Assembly (NCBI GenBank): GCA_023430825.1
Contig: JAEYYL010000446.1
Span: 1 to 13,278, forward strand
Direction: 5' to 3'
Source of the DNA: Verrucomicrobiota bacterium
GTDB lineage: Bacteria > Verrucomicrobiota > Verrucomicrobiia > Opitutales > Opitutaceae
Length of the DNA: 13,278 bases
Shown here: positions 1 to 6,209 of the stretch, piece after piece
Position numbering within the stretch: the first letter of the stretch is position 1
Layout: each line of letters opens with the position of its first letter
The notes under the pieces: model-generated
What the model was told of the DNA's origin: nothing
Database searches by the model: none
Seen by the model: only the letters and a program-made list of their open reading frames with translations
Translations under genes and position numbers: made by a program

Positions 1-122
1 AAGCGATGAAGATCATGAACGAGATCCAGGCCGAAACCAAGGGCACCATCGTCGAGATCCTCGTCGAAAACGGCCAGCCGGTCGAATACGGCCAGCGCCT
101 TTTCAAAGTGAAACAGGGCTGA
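1..122 (+). CDS. accB: Biotin carboxyl carrier protein of acetyl-CoA carboxylase, C-terminal fragment
   Basis: The window opens inside this gene. Reading from base 3 gives 39 codons that start AMKIMNEIQAETKG and end in TGA at 120-122. AMKIMNE is the biotinylation motif of biotinyl domains; the lysine that carries biotin is encoded at 9-11. The rest (GTIVEILVENGQPVEYGQRLFKV) is the second half of the biotinyl/lipoyl beta-barrel. BCCP swings the carboxylated biotin between biotin carboxylase and carboxyltransferase in the first step of fatty acid synthesis. accC follows 116 bp downstream on the same strand, the usual accBC order. The N-terminal half lies outside the window. The identification is secure because of the motif and the neighbour. 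Confidence 0.93.
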   Translation, partial: AMKIMNEIQAETKGTIVEILVENGQPVEYGQRLFKVKQG

Positions 123-140
123 CGCCCGCCGCCTGCCGAT

Positions 141-167
141 GCCGCGCCGCGTCACTCGCGGCGTGGC
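141..167 (+). other. Intercistronic hairpin between accB and accC
   Basis: The arms CGCCGCG (145-151) and CGCGGCG (157-163) pair perfectly around the loop TCACT. Outside them GCC (141-143) pairs with GGC (165-167), and G144 with T164, which is a G-U pair only in the plus-strand transcript. The RNA stem would be 11 bp. No T-run follows, so it is not a standard intrinsic terminator. It could stabilise or attenuate the accBC message. The structure is seen in the sequence; the role is inferred. Confidence 0.5.
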
Positions 168-238
168 GTTCCCAACTCGCCGGCGCCTCCCCTTCCCCGG
201 GCGGCGCGCTCCTTCGGCGCCTCGCCGCTCCTCTCTTC

Positions 239-1603
239 ATGATCCAAAAAATCCTCATCGCCAATCGCGGTGAAATTGCGCTTCGCATCGTCCGGGCCTG
301 CCGCGAACTCGGCATCAAGACCCTGGCGGTTTACTCCGAAGCCGACATTCAGTCCCTTCACGTCCAACTCGCCGACGAAGCCATCTGCATCGGCGGTCCC
401 AAGAGCTCCGACAGCTACCTGCGCGCCGACCGGATCATCAGCGCCGCCGAAATCGCCGACGTCGACGCCATTCACCCCGGCTACGGATTTCTTTCCGAAA
501 ACGCCAAGTTCGCCGAGCAATGCGAGTCCTGTAACATCAAGTTTATCGGGCCGAAGTCCAAATCCATCAAGATGATGGGCGACAAGTCCATCGCCAAGGA
601 CACGGTTCGCAAGGCGGGCGTCCCCACCGTGCCTGGCTCCGACGGCCCGGTCGAATCCGAAGCCGAAGCGGTGAAAGTCGCTCGCAAGGTCGGCTATCCG
701 GTCATCATCAAGGCGGTCGCCGGCGGCGGCGGGCGCGGCATGCGCATCGCGCACAACGACGTTTCCTTCGCCAAGGAATACCACGTCGCCCGCAACGAGG
801 CCGAGAAAGCCTTCGGCAACGGCGCCGTTTACATCGAGCGTTACATCGAGCGCCCGCGACACATCGAGTTTCAGGTGCTGGCTGACAGCCACGGCAAAAC
901 CCTCCACCTCGGCGAGCGCGACTGCTCCGTCCAGCGCCGCCACCAGAAGCTCATCGAGGAGTCGCCATCGCCTTTCCTCACCGCGGATCTCCGCAAAAAG
1001 ATGGGCAAGGCCGCGATCCGCGCTGCCGAGGCCGCCGAATACGAGAACGCCGGCACCATCGAGTTCCTCGTCGATGCGAAGGGGAATTTCTTCTTCATCG
1101 AGATGAACACCCGCGTCCAGGTCGAGCACCCGGTCACGGAAGAGGTCACCGGCATCGACATCATCAAGCAGCAGATCCGCATCGCCAACGGCGAGAAGCT
1201 CGATTTCGACCAGAGCGACATCAAGTTCGACAAACACGCGATCGAGTGCCGCATCAACGCCGAGGACCCGGCGCGCAACTTCGTCCCCTCGCCCGGCACC
1301 ATCGGCCTCTATTACGCGCCCGGCGGCCACGGCGTCCGCGTCGACTCGCATGTTTACAGCGGTTACACGATTCCGCCCTATTACGATTCGATGATCGGGA
1401 AGCTGATCTGTTTCGGTTCCACGCGCAAAACCGCCCTCGAGCGCACCTACCGCGCGTTGAGCGAGTATCTGATCCGCGGCATCAAGACGACGATCCCGTT
1501 GCACAAAGCGATCATGTCCGACCCGATCTTCATCGAGGGCAAGGCGACCACGGCCTATATGGAGGAATTCATGGGCCGCACGCCGCCGGATCTGTTCTCC
1601 TGA
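239..1603 (+). CDS. accC: Biotin carboxylase subunit of acetyl-CoA carboxylase
   Basis: This 454-aa protein (E. coli AccC is about 449 aa) performs ATP-dependent carboxylation of the biotin on BCCP, forming the first half-reaction of acetyl-CoA carboxylase in the cytoplasm. The N-terminal biotin carboxylase domain begins MIQKILIANRGEIALRI and includes HPGYGFLSENAKFAE near 79-93. The ATP-grasp domain has the glycine-rich loop AGGGGRGMR (161-169), the ERDCSVQRR motif near 227-235, and EMNTRVQVEHPVTE at 288-301, which contains the metal ligand Glu288 and the active-site Arg292. The C-terminal domain holds NFVPSPGTI. The ATG at 239 gives the exact family N-terminus, but it is preceded by a pyrimidine-rich stretch with no Shine-Dalgarno. 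The stop TGA (1601-1603) is the TGA of the first unit of a heptamer repeat array. All key residues are present, so it should be functional. Confidence 0.98.
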   Translation: MIQKILIANRGEIALRIVRACRELGIKTLAVYSEADIQSLHVQLADEAICIGGPKSSDSYLRADRIISAAEIADVDAIHPGYGFLSENAKFAEQCESCNIKFIGPKSKSIKMMGDKSIAKDTVRKAGVPTVPGSDGPVESEAEAVKVARKVGYPVIIKAVAGGGGRGMRIAHNDVSFAKEYHVARNEAEKAFGNGAVYIERYIERPRHIEFQVLADSHGKTLHLGERDCSVQRRHQKLIEESPSPFLTADLRKKMGKAAIRAAEAAEYENAGTIEFLVDAKGNFFFIEMNTRVQVEHPVTEEVTGIDIIKQQIRIANGEKLDFDQSDIKFDKHAIECRINAEDPARNFVPSPGTIGLYYAPGGHGVRVDSHVYSGYTIPPYYDSMIGKLICFGSTRKTALERTYRALSEYLIRGIKTTIPLHKAIMSDPIFIEGKATTAYMEEFMGRTPPDLFS

Positions 1604-1663
1604 AAACTGAAATGCTGAAACCGGAGACTTGAAACCGGAGACCTGAAACCTGAGGTCAGAGGT
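1600..1663 (-). repeat. Heptanucleotide array, GTCTCAG family, overlapping the accC stop
   Basis: Read on the plus strand in steps of seven from 1600: CTGAAAA, CTGAAAT, one extra G (1614), CTGAAAC, CGGAGAC, TTGAAAC, CGGAGAC, CTGAAAC, CTGAGGT, CAGAGGT. These are reverse complements of GTYTCAG and GTCTCCG, the units of the arrays at 8341 and 11533. The first unit contains the accC stop codon. No gene is present from 1604 to 2129; that gap holds this array and the elements listed below. Confidence 0.8.
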
Positions 1664-1679
1664 CGGTTGGCGGGCCGCG

Positions 1680-1707
1680 GTCGACCGTCGACGGTCCGCC
1701 GTGATCG
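1680..1707 (+). repeat. Heptanucleotide array, GTCGACC family
   Basis: Four consecutive 7-mers beginning with GT: GTCGACC, GTCGACG, GTCCGCC, GTGATCG. The first two units together form a short palindrome around GTCGAC. The same family recurs at 2004-2119, and GTCGACC itself recurs at 2018-2024. Confidence 0.55.
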
Positions 1708-1709
1708 CC

Positions 1710-1734
1710 ATGGAGCCGCGGCGCCCTCGCCGCG
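1710..1734 (+). repeat. Dispersed hairpin repeat (ATGGAGCCGCGGCG type), copy 1
   Basis: This 25-bp unit begins ATGGAGC and contains the arms CGCGGCG (1717-1723) and CGCCGCG (1728-1734) around a CCCT loop. An identical copy lies at 9810-9834, and an inverted copy with one mismatch lies at 1967-1991. Copies 1 and 3 face each other across about 230 bp of this gene-free gap. Confidence 0.75.
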
Positions 1735-1805
1735 CTTTGTCAGCGTGTCAGTCTTGCCCTCCAATCCCACTTAGCCCCATAGGAACGCAAAGCGTCGGTC
1801 GGGCG

Positions 1806-1836
1806 TCTCTGCGCTCTCCGCGTGCTCCGTGTTAAA
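1806..1836. repeat. Dispersed-repeat-like segment (CTCTGCG / CCGCGTGCTCCGTG)
   Basis: The segment has the quasi-repetitive form TCTCTGCGCTCTCCGCGTG followed by CTCCGTGTTAAA. I recognise this wording from short dispersed non-coding repeats in several large GC-rich genomes. No second copy is present in the window, so the call rests on recollection of the pattern only. No open frame with coding character covers it. Confidence 0.3.
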
Positions 1837-1866
1837 AAAGATCTTGGATCGGAGGCAGCGTTATTT

Positions 1867-1945
1867 GCCACAGATCGAGCCGGATGGTCACGAATTCTAG
1901 GCGTCCGCTGCTTCTCGATCTGTGTTCATCCGTGTCATCTGTGGC
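1867..1945. repeat. Inverted repeat with CACAGAT elements
   Basis: CACAGATCGAG (1869-1879) and CTCGATCTGTG (1914-1924) are a perfect 11-bp inverted repeat with a 34-nt spacer. The right side continues through a second related block, CATCTGTGGC (1936-1945), whose complement GCCACAGATG resembles GCCACAGATC at 1867-1876. The element lies midway between inverted copies of the 25-bp hairpin repeat, so 1710-1991 has the outline of a small non-autonomous element. No transposase is near. Confidence 0.5.
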
Positions 1946-1966
1946 TAAATGCTTGCTCATTGAGCG

Positions 1967-1991
1967 CGCGGCGGGGGCGCCGCGGCTCCAT
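1967..1991 (-). repeat. Dispersed hairpin repeat (ATGGAGCCGCGGCG type), copy 3, inverted
   Basis: On the minus strand this matches the units at 1710 and 9810 at 24 of 25 positions. The single change is in the loop (CCCC for CCCT), so the CGCGGCG/CGCCGCG stem is intact. Confidence 0.75.
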
Positions 1992-2003
1992 CGCCCTTTA
2001 GCC

Positions 2004-2119
2004 GTAAACTGTGAACCGTCGACCGTGGACTGTCAGAGCATCGTTCTCTGTCTTCTGCCTCCCGTTGACCGTCCACCGACCACCGTCCACCGCCTACTGC
2101 CCCCCGTCCACCGTCCACC
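2004..2119 (+). repeat. Heptanucleotide arrays, GTCCACC family
   Basis: Five units run from 2004: GTAAACT, GTGAACC, GTCGACC, GTGGACT, GTCAGAG. After a 4-nt phase slip, eleven units run from 2043 to 2119: GTTCTCT, GTCTTCT, GCCTCCC, GTTGACC, GTCCACC, GACCACC, GTCCACC, GCCTACT, GCCCCCC, GTCCACC, GTCCACC. Four are identical, and most begin with GT. The array ends 10 bp before the prmA stop codon, so it lies immediately downstream of prmA on the minus strand. Confidence 0.75.
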
Positions 2120-2129
2120 CGATCTCCCC

Positions 2130-3002
2130 TCACCGCGGCCGCGTCAGCACCACGTCGCTCCACTCGCCTATCGTCCGCGAATCCTGTATCCACTGCGGCA
2201 CCACGGCTCGATACGCCTCGCGCACCTGCGCGCATTCCGCCGCCAAAATTCCACTCAGGATCAATGTCCCACCCGGCGCCACCGCCCCCGTCAGCTCGCG
2301 CCGGTATTGGATCAACACGTTCGCCAGGATGTTCGCCAGCACCACGTCCGCCGGCCCCGCCGCGAACCCGCTCGTGAGGTCGCCGACGAAGAATCGCACC
2401 TCCCGCTCCAAACCGTTCAACGCGGCGTTTTCCTCGCTCACGCGCACCGCCTCCGGATCGTTGTCGAAACCGCTCACCCCGCGATACCCCAGCTTCGCCG
2501 CCGACAGCGCCAGGATGCCCGATCCGCAACCGGCATCAACCACCCGCCCCACCGGTCCGCGCTCGCGCGCCAGTTCCACCAAACGCTCCACGCACAAGCG
2601 CGTCGTTTCGTGATTCCCCGTGCCGAAGGCCAGCCCCGGGTCCAGCCACAGCACCGCGTCGCCCGCCGGCAAACGAAAGGTCTCGCGTTCCCACACCGGC
2701 ACCCAGTGCAGCCGGCCAAACTGCCACGCGTGAAAATGCGCTTTGTAGCTGTCGCGCCAGTCCGCGTCTCCGAGCTCGCGCCGCACCGGATCACCCAGCG
2801 CCCGCGCCGGCAGTTTCCCCGCCAGCCACGTCCAACTTTCCTCCGCAGCCGCGCTGTCGGGAAACACGCCCACCAGCCACGCGCGCCGCGCGATCACATC
2901 CTCCAGCACACTCCAGTTTTCGAGACTTTCCTCGAGGAGCAGCGTGTCCGCCGCCTCCGCCGCCTCCGCCGGGATTTCCACCTTCAGTTCGCACAGGCTC
3001 AT
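2130..3002 (-). CDS. prmA: Ribosomal protein L11 methyltransferase
   Basis: This 290-aa protein (the family is about 290-310 aa) trimethylates ribosomal protein L11 using S-adenosylmethionine. The N-terminal part (1-100) is the substrate-recognition domain and contains DWRDSYKAHF (81-90). The SAM-dependent methyltransferase fold begins with the family hallmark LDPGLAFGTGNHETT (120-134), then motif I VVDAGCGSGILAL (154-166), an acidic residue ending strand 2 in GFDNDPEAV (178-186), and the catalytic-loop motif VVLANILANVL (220-230), which corresponds to the NI(L)A motif of PrmA. The start ATG overlaps the purN stop (ATGA), and GGAGG lies 10 nt upstream at 3013-3017, so it is probably translated by coupling to purN. 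Nothing is missing. Knockouts in E. coli are known to be mild. Confidence 0.95.
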   Translation of the reverse strand: MSLCELKVEIPAEAAEAADTLLLEESLENWSVLEDVIARRAWLVGVFPDSAAAEESWTWLAGKLPARALGDPVRRELGDADWRDSYKAHFHAWQFGRLHWVPVWERETFRLPAGDAVLWLDPGLAFGTGNHETTRLCVERLVELARERGPVGRVVDAGCGSGILALSAAKLGYRGVSGFDNDPEAVRVSEENAALNGLEREVRFFVGDLTSGFAAGPADVVLANILANVLIQYRRELTGAVAPGGTLILSGILAAECAQVREAYRAVVPQWIQDSRTIGEWSDVVLTRPR

Positions 3003-3586
3003 GACCGCGCCGCCTCCGCTTCGCTCAATCGCGCGATCACCGCCGGCAGCAGCGCATGCTCCGCCACGTGCACCTTCGTCGCCAGGCTTTCCAGCGTATC
3101 CGTTTCCTCGATGCGCACGGCCGCCTGATCGAGAATCGGCCCGCCATCGACCTCGGCCGTCACGCGGTGCACGGTGCAACCGGTGATCTTCACGCCGCGC
3201 CGCCACGCCTGCCCGATACCATCCAGTCCAGGAAAACTCGGCAACAAGCTCGGATGCAAATTGATGATCCGCCCCTCGAACGCCTGCAAGAAACCCGGTT
3301 TCAGCACGCGCATGAAACCCGCCAACACCACGAGATTCGGCTGGCACGCCTCGATCGCTGCGATGTAGCGCGCCTCGCCCTCGCCTTCCAGTTTCGTCTT
3401 GAACGGCGCCGCGTCGAGAAACCCCGCCGGCACGCCGAAGCGCGGTCCCAGTGCGAGGATGCCCGCGTCCGCGCGATCGGAAAAAAGCTGCACCACGCGC
3501 GCACGGCCCAGCCGCCCGGCTTTCTCCGCCTCCAGAATCGCCTCGGCATTGGAGCCGCGGCCTGAACCAAGAATGACAACACGCAT
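2999..3586 (-). CDS. purN: Phosphoribosylglycinamide formyltransferase (GART)
   Basis: This 195-aa protein (E. coli PurN is 212 aa) transfers a formyl group from 10-formyl-tetrahydrofolate to glycinamide ribonucleotide, the third step of purine synthesis. It starts MRVVILGSGRGSNAEAI, with the phosphate-binding loop at 7-14. The folate-pocket strand is PNLVVLAGFMRVL (83-95). The catalytic residues are Asn109 and His111 in IINLHPSLLPSFPG and Asp147 in TAEVDGGPIL. The ATG at 3586 gives the family N-terminus, and GGAGG lies 4 nt upstream, buried in a hairpin (see 3590-3610). The stop overlaps the prmA start by 4 bp, so the two form one transcription unit. It is slightly shorter than E. coli PurN, with no key residue lost. 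Confidence 0.97.
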   Translation of the reverse strand: MRVVILGSGRGSNAEAILEAEKAGRLGRARVVQLFSDRADAGILALGPRFGVPAGFLDAAPFKTKLEGEGEARYIAAIEACQPNLVVLAGFMRVLKPGFLQAFEGRIINLHPSLLPSFPGLDGIGQAWRRGVKITGCTVHRVTAEVDGGPILDQAAVRIEETDTLESLATKVHVAEHALLPAVIARLSEAEAARS

Positions 3587-3589
3587 GCA

Positions 3590-3610
3590 GCCTCCGTTTT
3601 TCACGGAGGC
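3590..3610 (-). promoter_or_regulatory. Hairpin enclosing the purN ribosome binding site
   Basis: On the minus strand the arm GCCTCCGT (3610-3603), the loop GAAAA and the arm ACGGAGGC (3597-3590) form a perfect 8-bp stem. GGAGG of the Shine-Dalgarno sits in the 3' arm, 4 nt before the purN ATG. Folded, the site would be hidden from the ribosome. No T-run follows, so it is not a terminator. The pairing is seen directly; control of purN translation is inferred. Confidence 0.5.
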
Positions 3611-3674
3611 GCCGTTTCTGGCGATGACATTCGTGCGTCCGCCGCGCCGCCGCCGGGATCGACCGCGCTCGCCG

Positions 3675-3772
3675 GCTTCAGGTCTGAGGTCCCAGGCTTC
3701 AGGTTTCAGATTTTCAGAGCGTGGCTCGGCGCGTGAGCGCCGGGAGGATCGGAAAAGCCTGAACCTTGAACC
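3675..3772. repeat. Inverted pair of GTCTCAG-family heptamer arrays around a GNRA-type hairpin
   Basis: The left array reads GCTTCAG, GTCTGAG, GTCCCAG, GCTTCAG, GTTTCAG (3675-3709). The right array, in the opposite orientation, reads CTGAACC, TTGAACC (3759-3772). Between them lies the hairpin element at 3723-3747. The gap from 3587 to 4032 contains no credible gene: only the purN leader hairpin, this cluster, the inverted repeat at 3890-3944 and the array at 3977-4011. Confidence 0.65.
3723..3747 (+). repeat. GGCT-stem-GTGA-stem-GGGA hairpin element, copy D
   Basis: GGCT is followed by the arm CGGCGC (3727-3732), the loop GTGA (3733-3736), the arm GCGCCG (3737-3742) and GGA. Flanks and loop match the copies at 8206, 8411 and 9862. 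Relative to 8206, two stem pairs have changed on both sides, so pairing is kept. Confidence 0.65.
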
Positions 3773-3889
3773 TGGCAAAAACGAACGCCGATCCGACCTC
3801 CCCGCGCAAAAGGGCGAAAAGCACGGATTTCGCATCGAAACACCGAGGCCACGGTCAGCGCGGACAATGCCTATCCCACCCCATCGAGC

Positions 3890-3944
3890 CGCAAAGAACA
3901 CAACGGAGCGCAAAGGGCCGAAGGGCTCCTTCGTGTCCTTCGCG
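3890..3944. repeat. Imperfect inverted repeat, CGCAAAGAACAC / GTGTCCTTCGCG
   Basis: CGCAAAGAACACAACGGAGC (3890-3909) and the reverse complement of 3925-3944 (CGCGAAGGACACGAAGGAGC) match at 16 of 20 positions, with a 15-nt spacer. The CGCAAAG...ACAC wording resembles short dispersed repeats I know from other large bacterial genomes. Only this copy is present here. Confidence 0.5.
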
Positions 3945-3976
3945 ATCTTCACGTTGAAAGGATCGAAGGGCGTCCG

Positions 3977-4011
3977 CCCTCAGGTTTCAGGTCTCAGCCT
4001 TCAGGCCTCCC
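3977..4011 (+). repeat. Heptanucleotide array, GTCTCAG family
   Basis: Five units: CCCTCAG, GTTTCAG, GTCTCAG, CCTTCAG, GCCTCCC. It ends 21 bp before the stop codon (4033-4035) of the minus-strand cyclophilin gene, so the strand that carries TGA in each unit is the sense strand of that gene. Confidence 0.65.
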
Positions 4012-4032
4012 GTTCGGATCGGCGGCAAAAAA

Positions 4033-6093
4033 CTACGGATTCACCACGATCTGCGACGTGACGTTTTCACCCGCACTGTTGCGCAGCGTCGCCTGGTTCT
4101 TCGTCGCCGGGAGGGAATTGCCGTGCGAATCGATGCCCGCCGTAAACTTCAACTGGGTAACACCACTCACAAGCACCGGCCTGCCGTTGTTCTGATACAG
4201 ATTCCCACCCGTGATCCGCACATCCGCAGCTGAACCGAGGATAATCACCGGCGTCGCCGAATATGTGCTCGAACTAGACGCGTTGATGTCACCGATAAAA
4301 ACCGGGCCCACAAACTCAACCCCCGGTGCGTAAACTCCGACGTAGCCCTTGTCTCCGTAGAAACTCACATTGGCAGCACGAATGCCGCCAAACTTGCCAT
4401 TTGCGCTGCTGATTGAAATCCGAGCCAAACCCGCGAGGCCGGTGTAACTCGTAGAGTTATGCCCCAGGAACAGGGAACTGCCGTTGTTGGCCGGATTGTT
4501 TCCAGCGGTGATTGGTTCGAGGAACTTGAACTGATTCGTTGGATCGTAAGCAGTAGCCCGGCCGACCGAGAATACCGTTACGTTCGTCTGCTCCGTGGCG
4601 CCGGCGATGACGATACTCGCATGCCCCTTCATATAGGAAACGTTCGGCTGGTGATACTTCGTCGGAATCGCCGGTCCGGATGCGCCTTCGAGGGTCAGTG
4701 TCAGCGTGCCCGGGCCGGCCAACTCAACCTGCACGATGTTGTTGTCGATATCGATATAGGACATGCGCGTGATTTGCGCCAAGGCAGGATCCGGCGAATA
4801 CTCTGCCGTGATGGCCGCGGCCGATCCCGTCAGCAGGACTTGATCGAAGGTCTTTCCATTCGGATGCAAGATATCCTTCGGCTCGAGTTCTTCGCCCGCA
4901 CCGATCACCTTGTTCGCGGTAGTGACCCCAAGAATTGCCGGCGATGTGGTCGCCGAAGCCCCCGCACTAGTCGCGACGACTGTGTAAAGCCCGACGAGCT
5001 CGGGCAGGACGTTCGCCGGGACGTTGACCGTGGCAGAATGAATATTGGCCAAATTACTGCCGTTCCGCTGCCACTGTAAGGCAGCACCGGCGGACGCCAC
5101 CACCGACAACGAGGTGCCTTCTCCCCCAGCAACGATCCGATCCGTCGGGGGCGTCGTGAAGGTCGGTCCGGCGGCCACGGTAGCGGTGAAAGTCGTCTCC
5201 ACCGGATTGCCATTCGTATCGGTCGCGCGGGCCGTGATGACTGCAGTGCCCGTCGCAATGGGCTTAATGGTCAACGTCGAAGCAGTGATCTCCACGGTCG
5301 CGACGGCCGGGTCAGAACTGCTCGCACTGAATGTCAGCGCTGAGGACTCGCTCGCCATCTCCGGATAGGCGGGGATTGCGCGAATGCGGCTAAACACAAG
5401 GTTCGCCGGGGCGGGGAGGCCTGTTTGATTGTCGTAGTTGACGAGCGGCATCTGATTGAAGGCGCTGCCGAACACGGCGCTAGCGTTGTAAACCGGCACG
5501 GCCGCGATCTGGTCCACGACCGTCATGCCAGTGCCCAACACCCGCCCGAACACGGCGTAGCCACCGTTATCCGAATCGAGGGGAGTGGCGTTATTCTTGA
5601 GATTGATATACCACTGCGAGGTCGCGGTATGTGGCCCGAGCGATGTCTTCGCCATCGCGATCGTGCCGCGGGTATTGGAGAACTTCGGTTCGTTCTCGAT
5701 CGGAGGATCTGTGGCGACGACGGTGTAGTCCGTGCCATCGTGGCCAAAGCCGCCGCCCTGAATCACAAAGTCGGTGACGGAGCGGTGGATGAAGTTGTTC
5801 GAATAATCGCCCCGGTTCGTATATTTCAGAAAATTCGCCACCGTCTTGGGCGTATCAACCGAGAACAGCTCGACGTTGAATTTCCCTTTCGAGGTATCGA
5901 ACTGCACCAGATTCCCTCCCACACCCGCGATGGCAAAATGTTCGCGGAGGTGAATCGACGCCGACGCGCCCCCCGCAACCAACGTGCGCGTGGGCAACGC
6001 CTGGGTTAGCGCAGGTAAGGTCGTCTGCGCGCGCAGCGCGACCGACCCAAGGACCATGGTGAGGAAGAAACAAAGTAGGCGCTTCGAAATCAT
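4033..6093 (-). CDS. Secreted cyclophilin-type peptidyl-prolyl isomerase with Ig-like domains
   Basis: This 686-aa exported protein catalyses proline cis-trans isomerisation in its N-terminal half. MISKRLLCFFLTMVLGSVAL followed by RAQ is a signal peptide (1-23). The cyclophilin domain spans about 60-200: FIHRSVTDFVIQGGGF (101-116) has the catalytic Arg104, Phe109 and Gln112; GTIAMAKT, SQWYINL and GYAVFGRV are further family motifs, the last in the bacterial form that lacks the CypA tryptophan. Residues 245-308 look like a BIG2-type bacterial Ig domain, and 310-390 like a second Ig-like domain. The final 290 residues (from about 398, GEELEPKDILHPNGKTFDQV) match a module I recall from the C-termini of Opitutaceae surface proteins; its function is unknown. 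I chose the ATG at 6093 because it starts the signal peptide and has GAGG 8 nt upstream. The isomerase call is firm; the substrate is unknown. Confidence 0.9.
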   Translation of the reverse strand: MISKRLLCFFLTMVLGSVALRAQTTLPALTQALPTRTLVAGGASASIHLREHFAIAGVGGNLVQFDTSKGKFNVELFSVDTPKTVANFLKYTNRGDYSNNFIHRSVTDFVIQGGGFGHDGTDYTVVATDPPIENEPKFSNTRGTIAMAKTSLGPHTATSQWYINLKNNATPLDSDNGGYAVFGRVLGTGMTVVDQIAAVPVYNASAVFGSAFNQMPLVNYDNQTGLPAPANLVFSRIRAIPAYPEMASESSALTFSASSSDPAVATVEITASTLTIKPIATGTAVITARATDTNGNPVETTFTATVAAGPTFTTPPTDRIVAGGEGTSLSVVASAGAALQWQRNGSNLANIHSATVNVPANVLPELVGLYTVVATSAGASATTSPAILGVTTANKVIGAGEELEPKDILHPNGKTFDQVLLTGSAAAITAEYSPDPALAQITRMSYIDIDNNIVQVELAGPGTLTLTLEGASGPAIPTKYHQPNVSYMKGHASIVIAGATEQTNVTVFSVGRATAYDPTNQFKFLEPITAGNNPANNGSSLFLGHNSTSYTGLAGLARISISSANGKFGGIRAANVSFYGDKGYVGVYAPGVEFVGPVFIGDINASSSSTYSATPVIILGSAADVRITGGNLYQNNGRPVLVSGVTQLKFTAGIDSHGNSLPATKNQATLRNSAGENVTSQIVVNP

Positions 6094-6118
6094 CGCGCCA
6101 ACCTCAGTCGTCTCTCCG

Positions 6119-6147
6119 GCTCCGACAAATTCTAAATTTGCCGGAGC
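6119..6147 (-). promoter_or_regulatory. Palindrome in the leader of the cyclophilin gene
   Basis: GCTCCG (6119-6124) and CAAATT (6126-6131) pair with AATTTG (6135-6140) and CGGAGC (6142-6147), with one mismatch (A6125/C6141) and a 3-nt centre. It begins 26 bp upstream of the ATG. A minus-strand TAGAAT (6134-6129) in its centre would make a passable -10 box, but no good -35 is spaced to match. It may be an operator or a leader hairpin. Confidence 0.45.
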
Positions 6148-6170
6148 GAAAAAATTTCCTGACTCCAAAT

Positions 6171-6195
6171 CGCGCCGGCCAGCGTATCCGGCGCG
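6171..6195 (-). terminator. Possible terminator hairpin after the beta-helix gene
   Basis: CGCGCCGG (6171-6178) and CCGGCGCG (6188-6195) form a perfect 8-bp GC stem with a 9-nt loop, starting 15 bp past the stop codon of the beta-helix gene. In the minus-strand transcript ATTT follows at once, but the strong T-run (6156-6151) comes only about 14 nt later, so this is a weak candidate for an intrinsic terminator. Confidence 0.35.
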
Positions 6196-6209
6196 CCACC
6201 ACCGCTCGC

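Noticed and set aside
152..1711. Long minus-strand open frame opposite accC
   Set aside because: It is the antisense of a certain gene in GC-rich DNA; its protein is a string of Asp, Gly, Ala, Val and Arg with no family motif.
1884..3128. 414-codon plus-strand open frame
   Set aside because: It crosses the repeat arrays and lies opposite prmA and purN; the translation is Arg/His/Pro-rich and shows no domain.
3587..3720. Purine riboswitch upstream of purN
   Set aside because: Only a simple hairpin is visible; no three-way junction or conserved riboswitch core could be found.
6094..6168. Upstream ATG (6168) as the start of the cyclophilin gene
   Set aside because: It would add 25 residues in front of a clear signal peptide and read through the palindrome; the ATG at 6093 has GAGG at a fitting distance.
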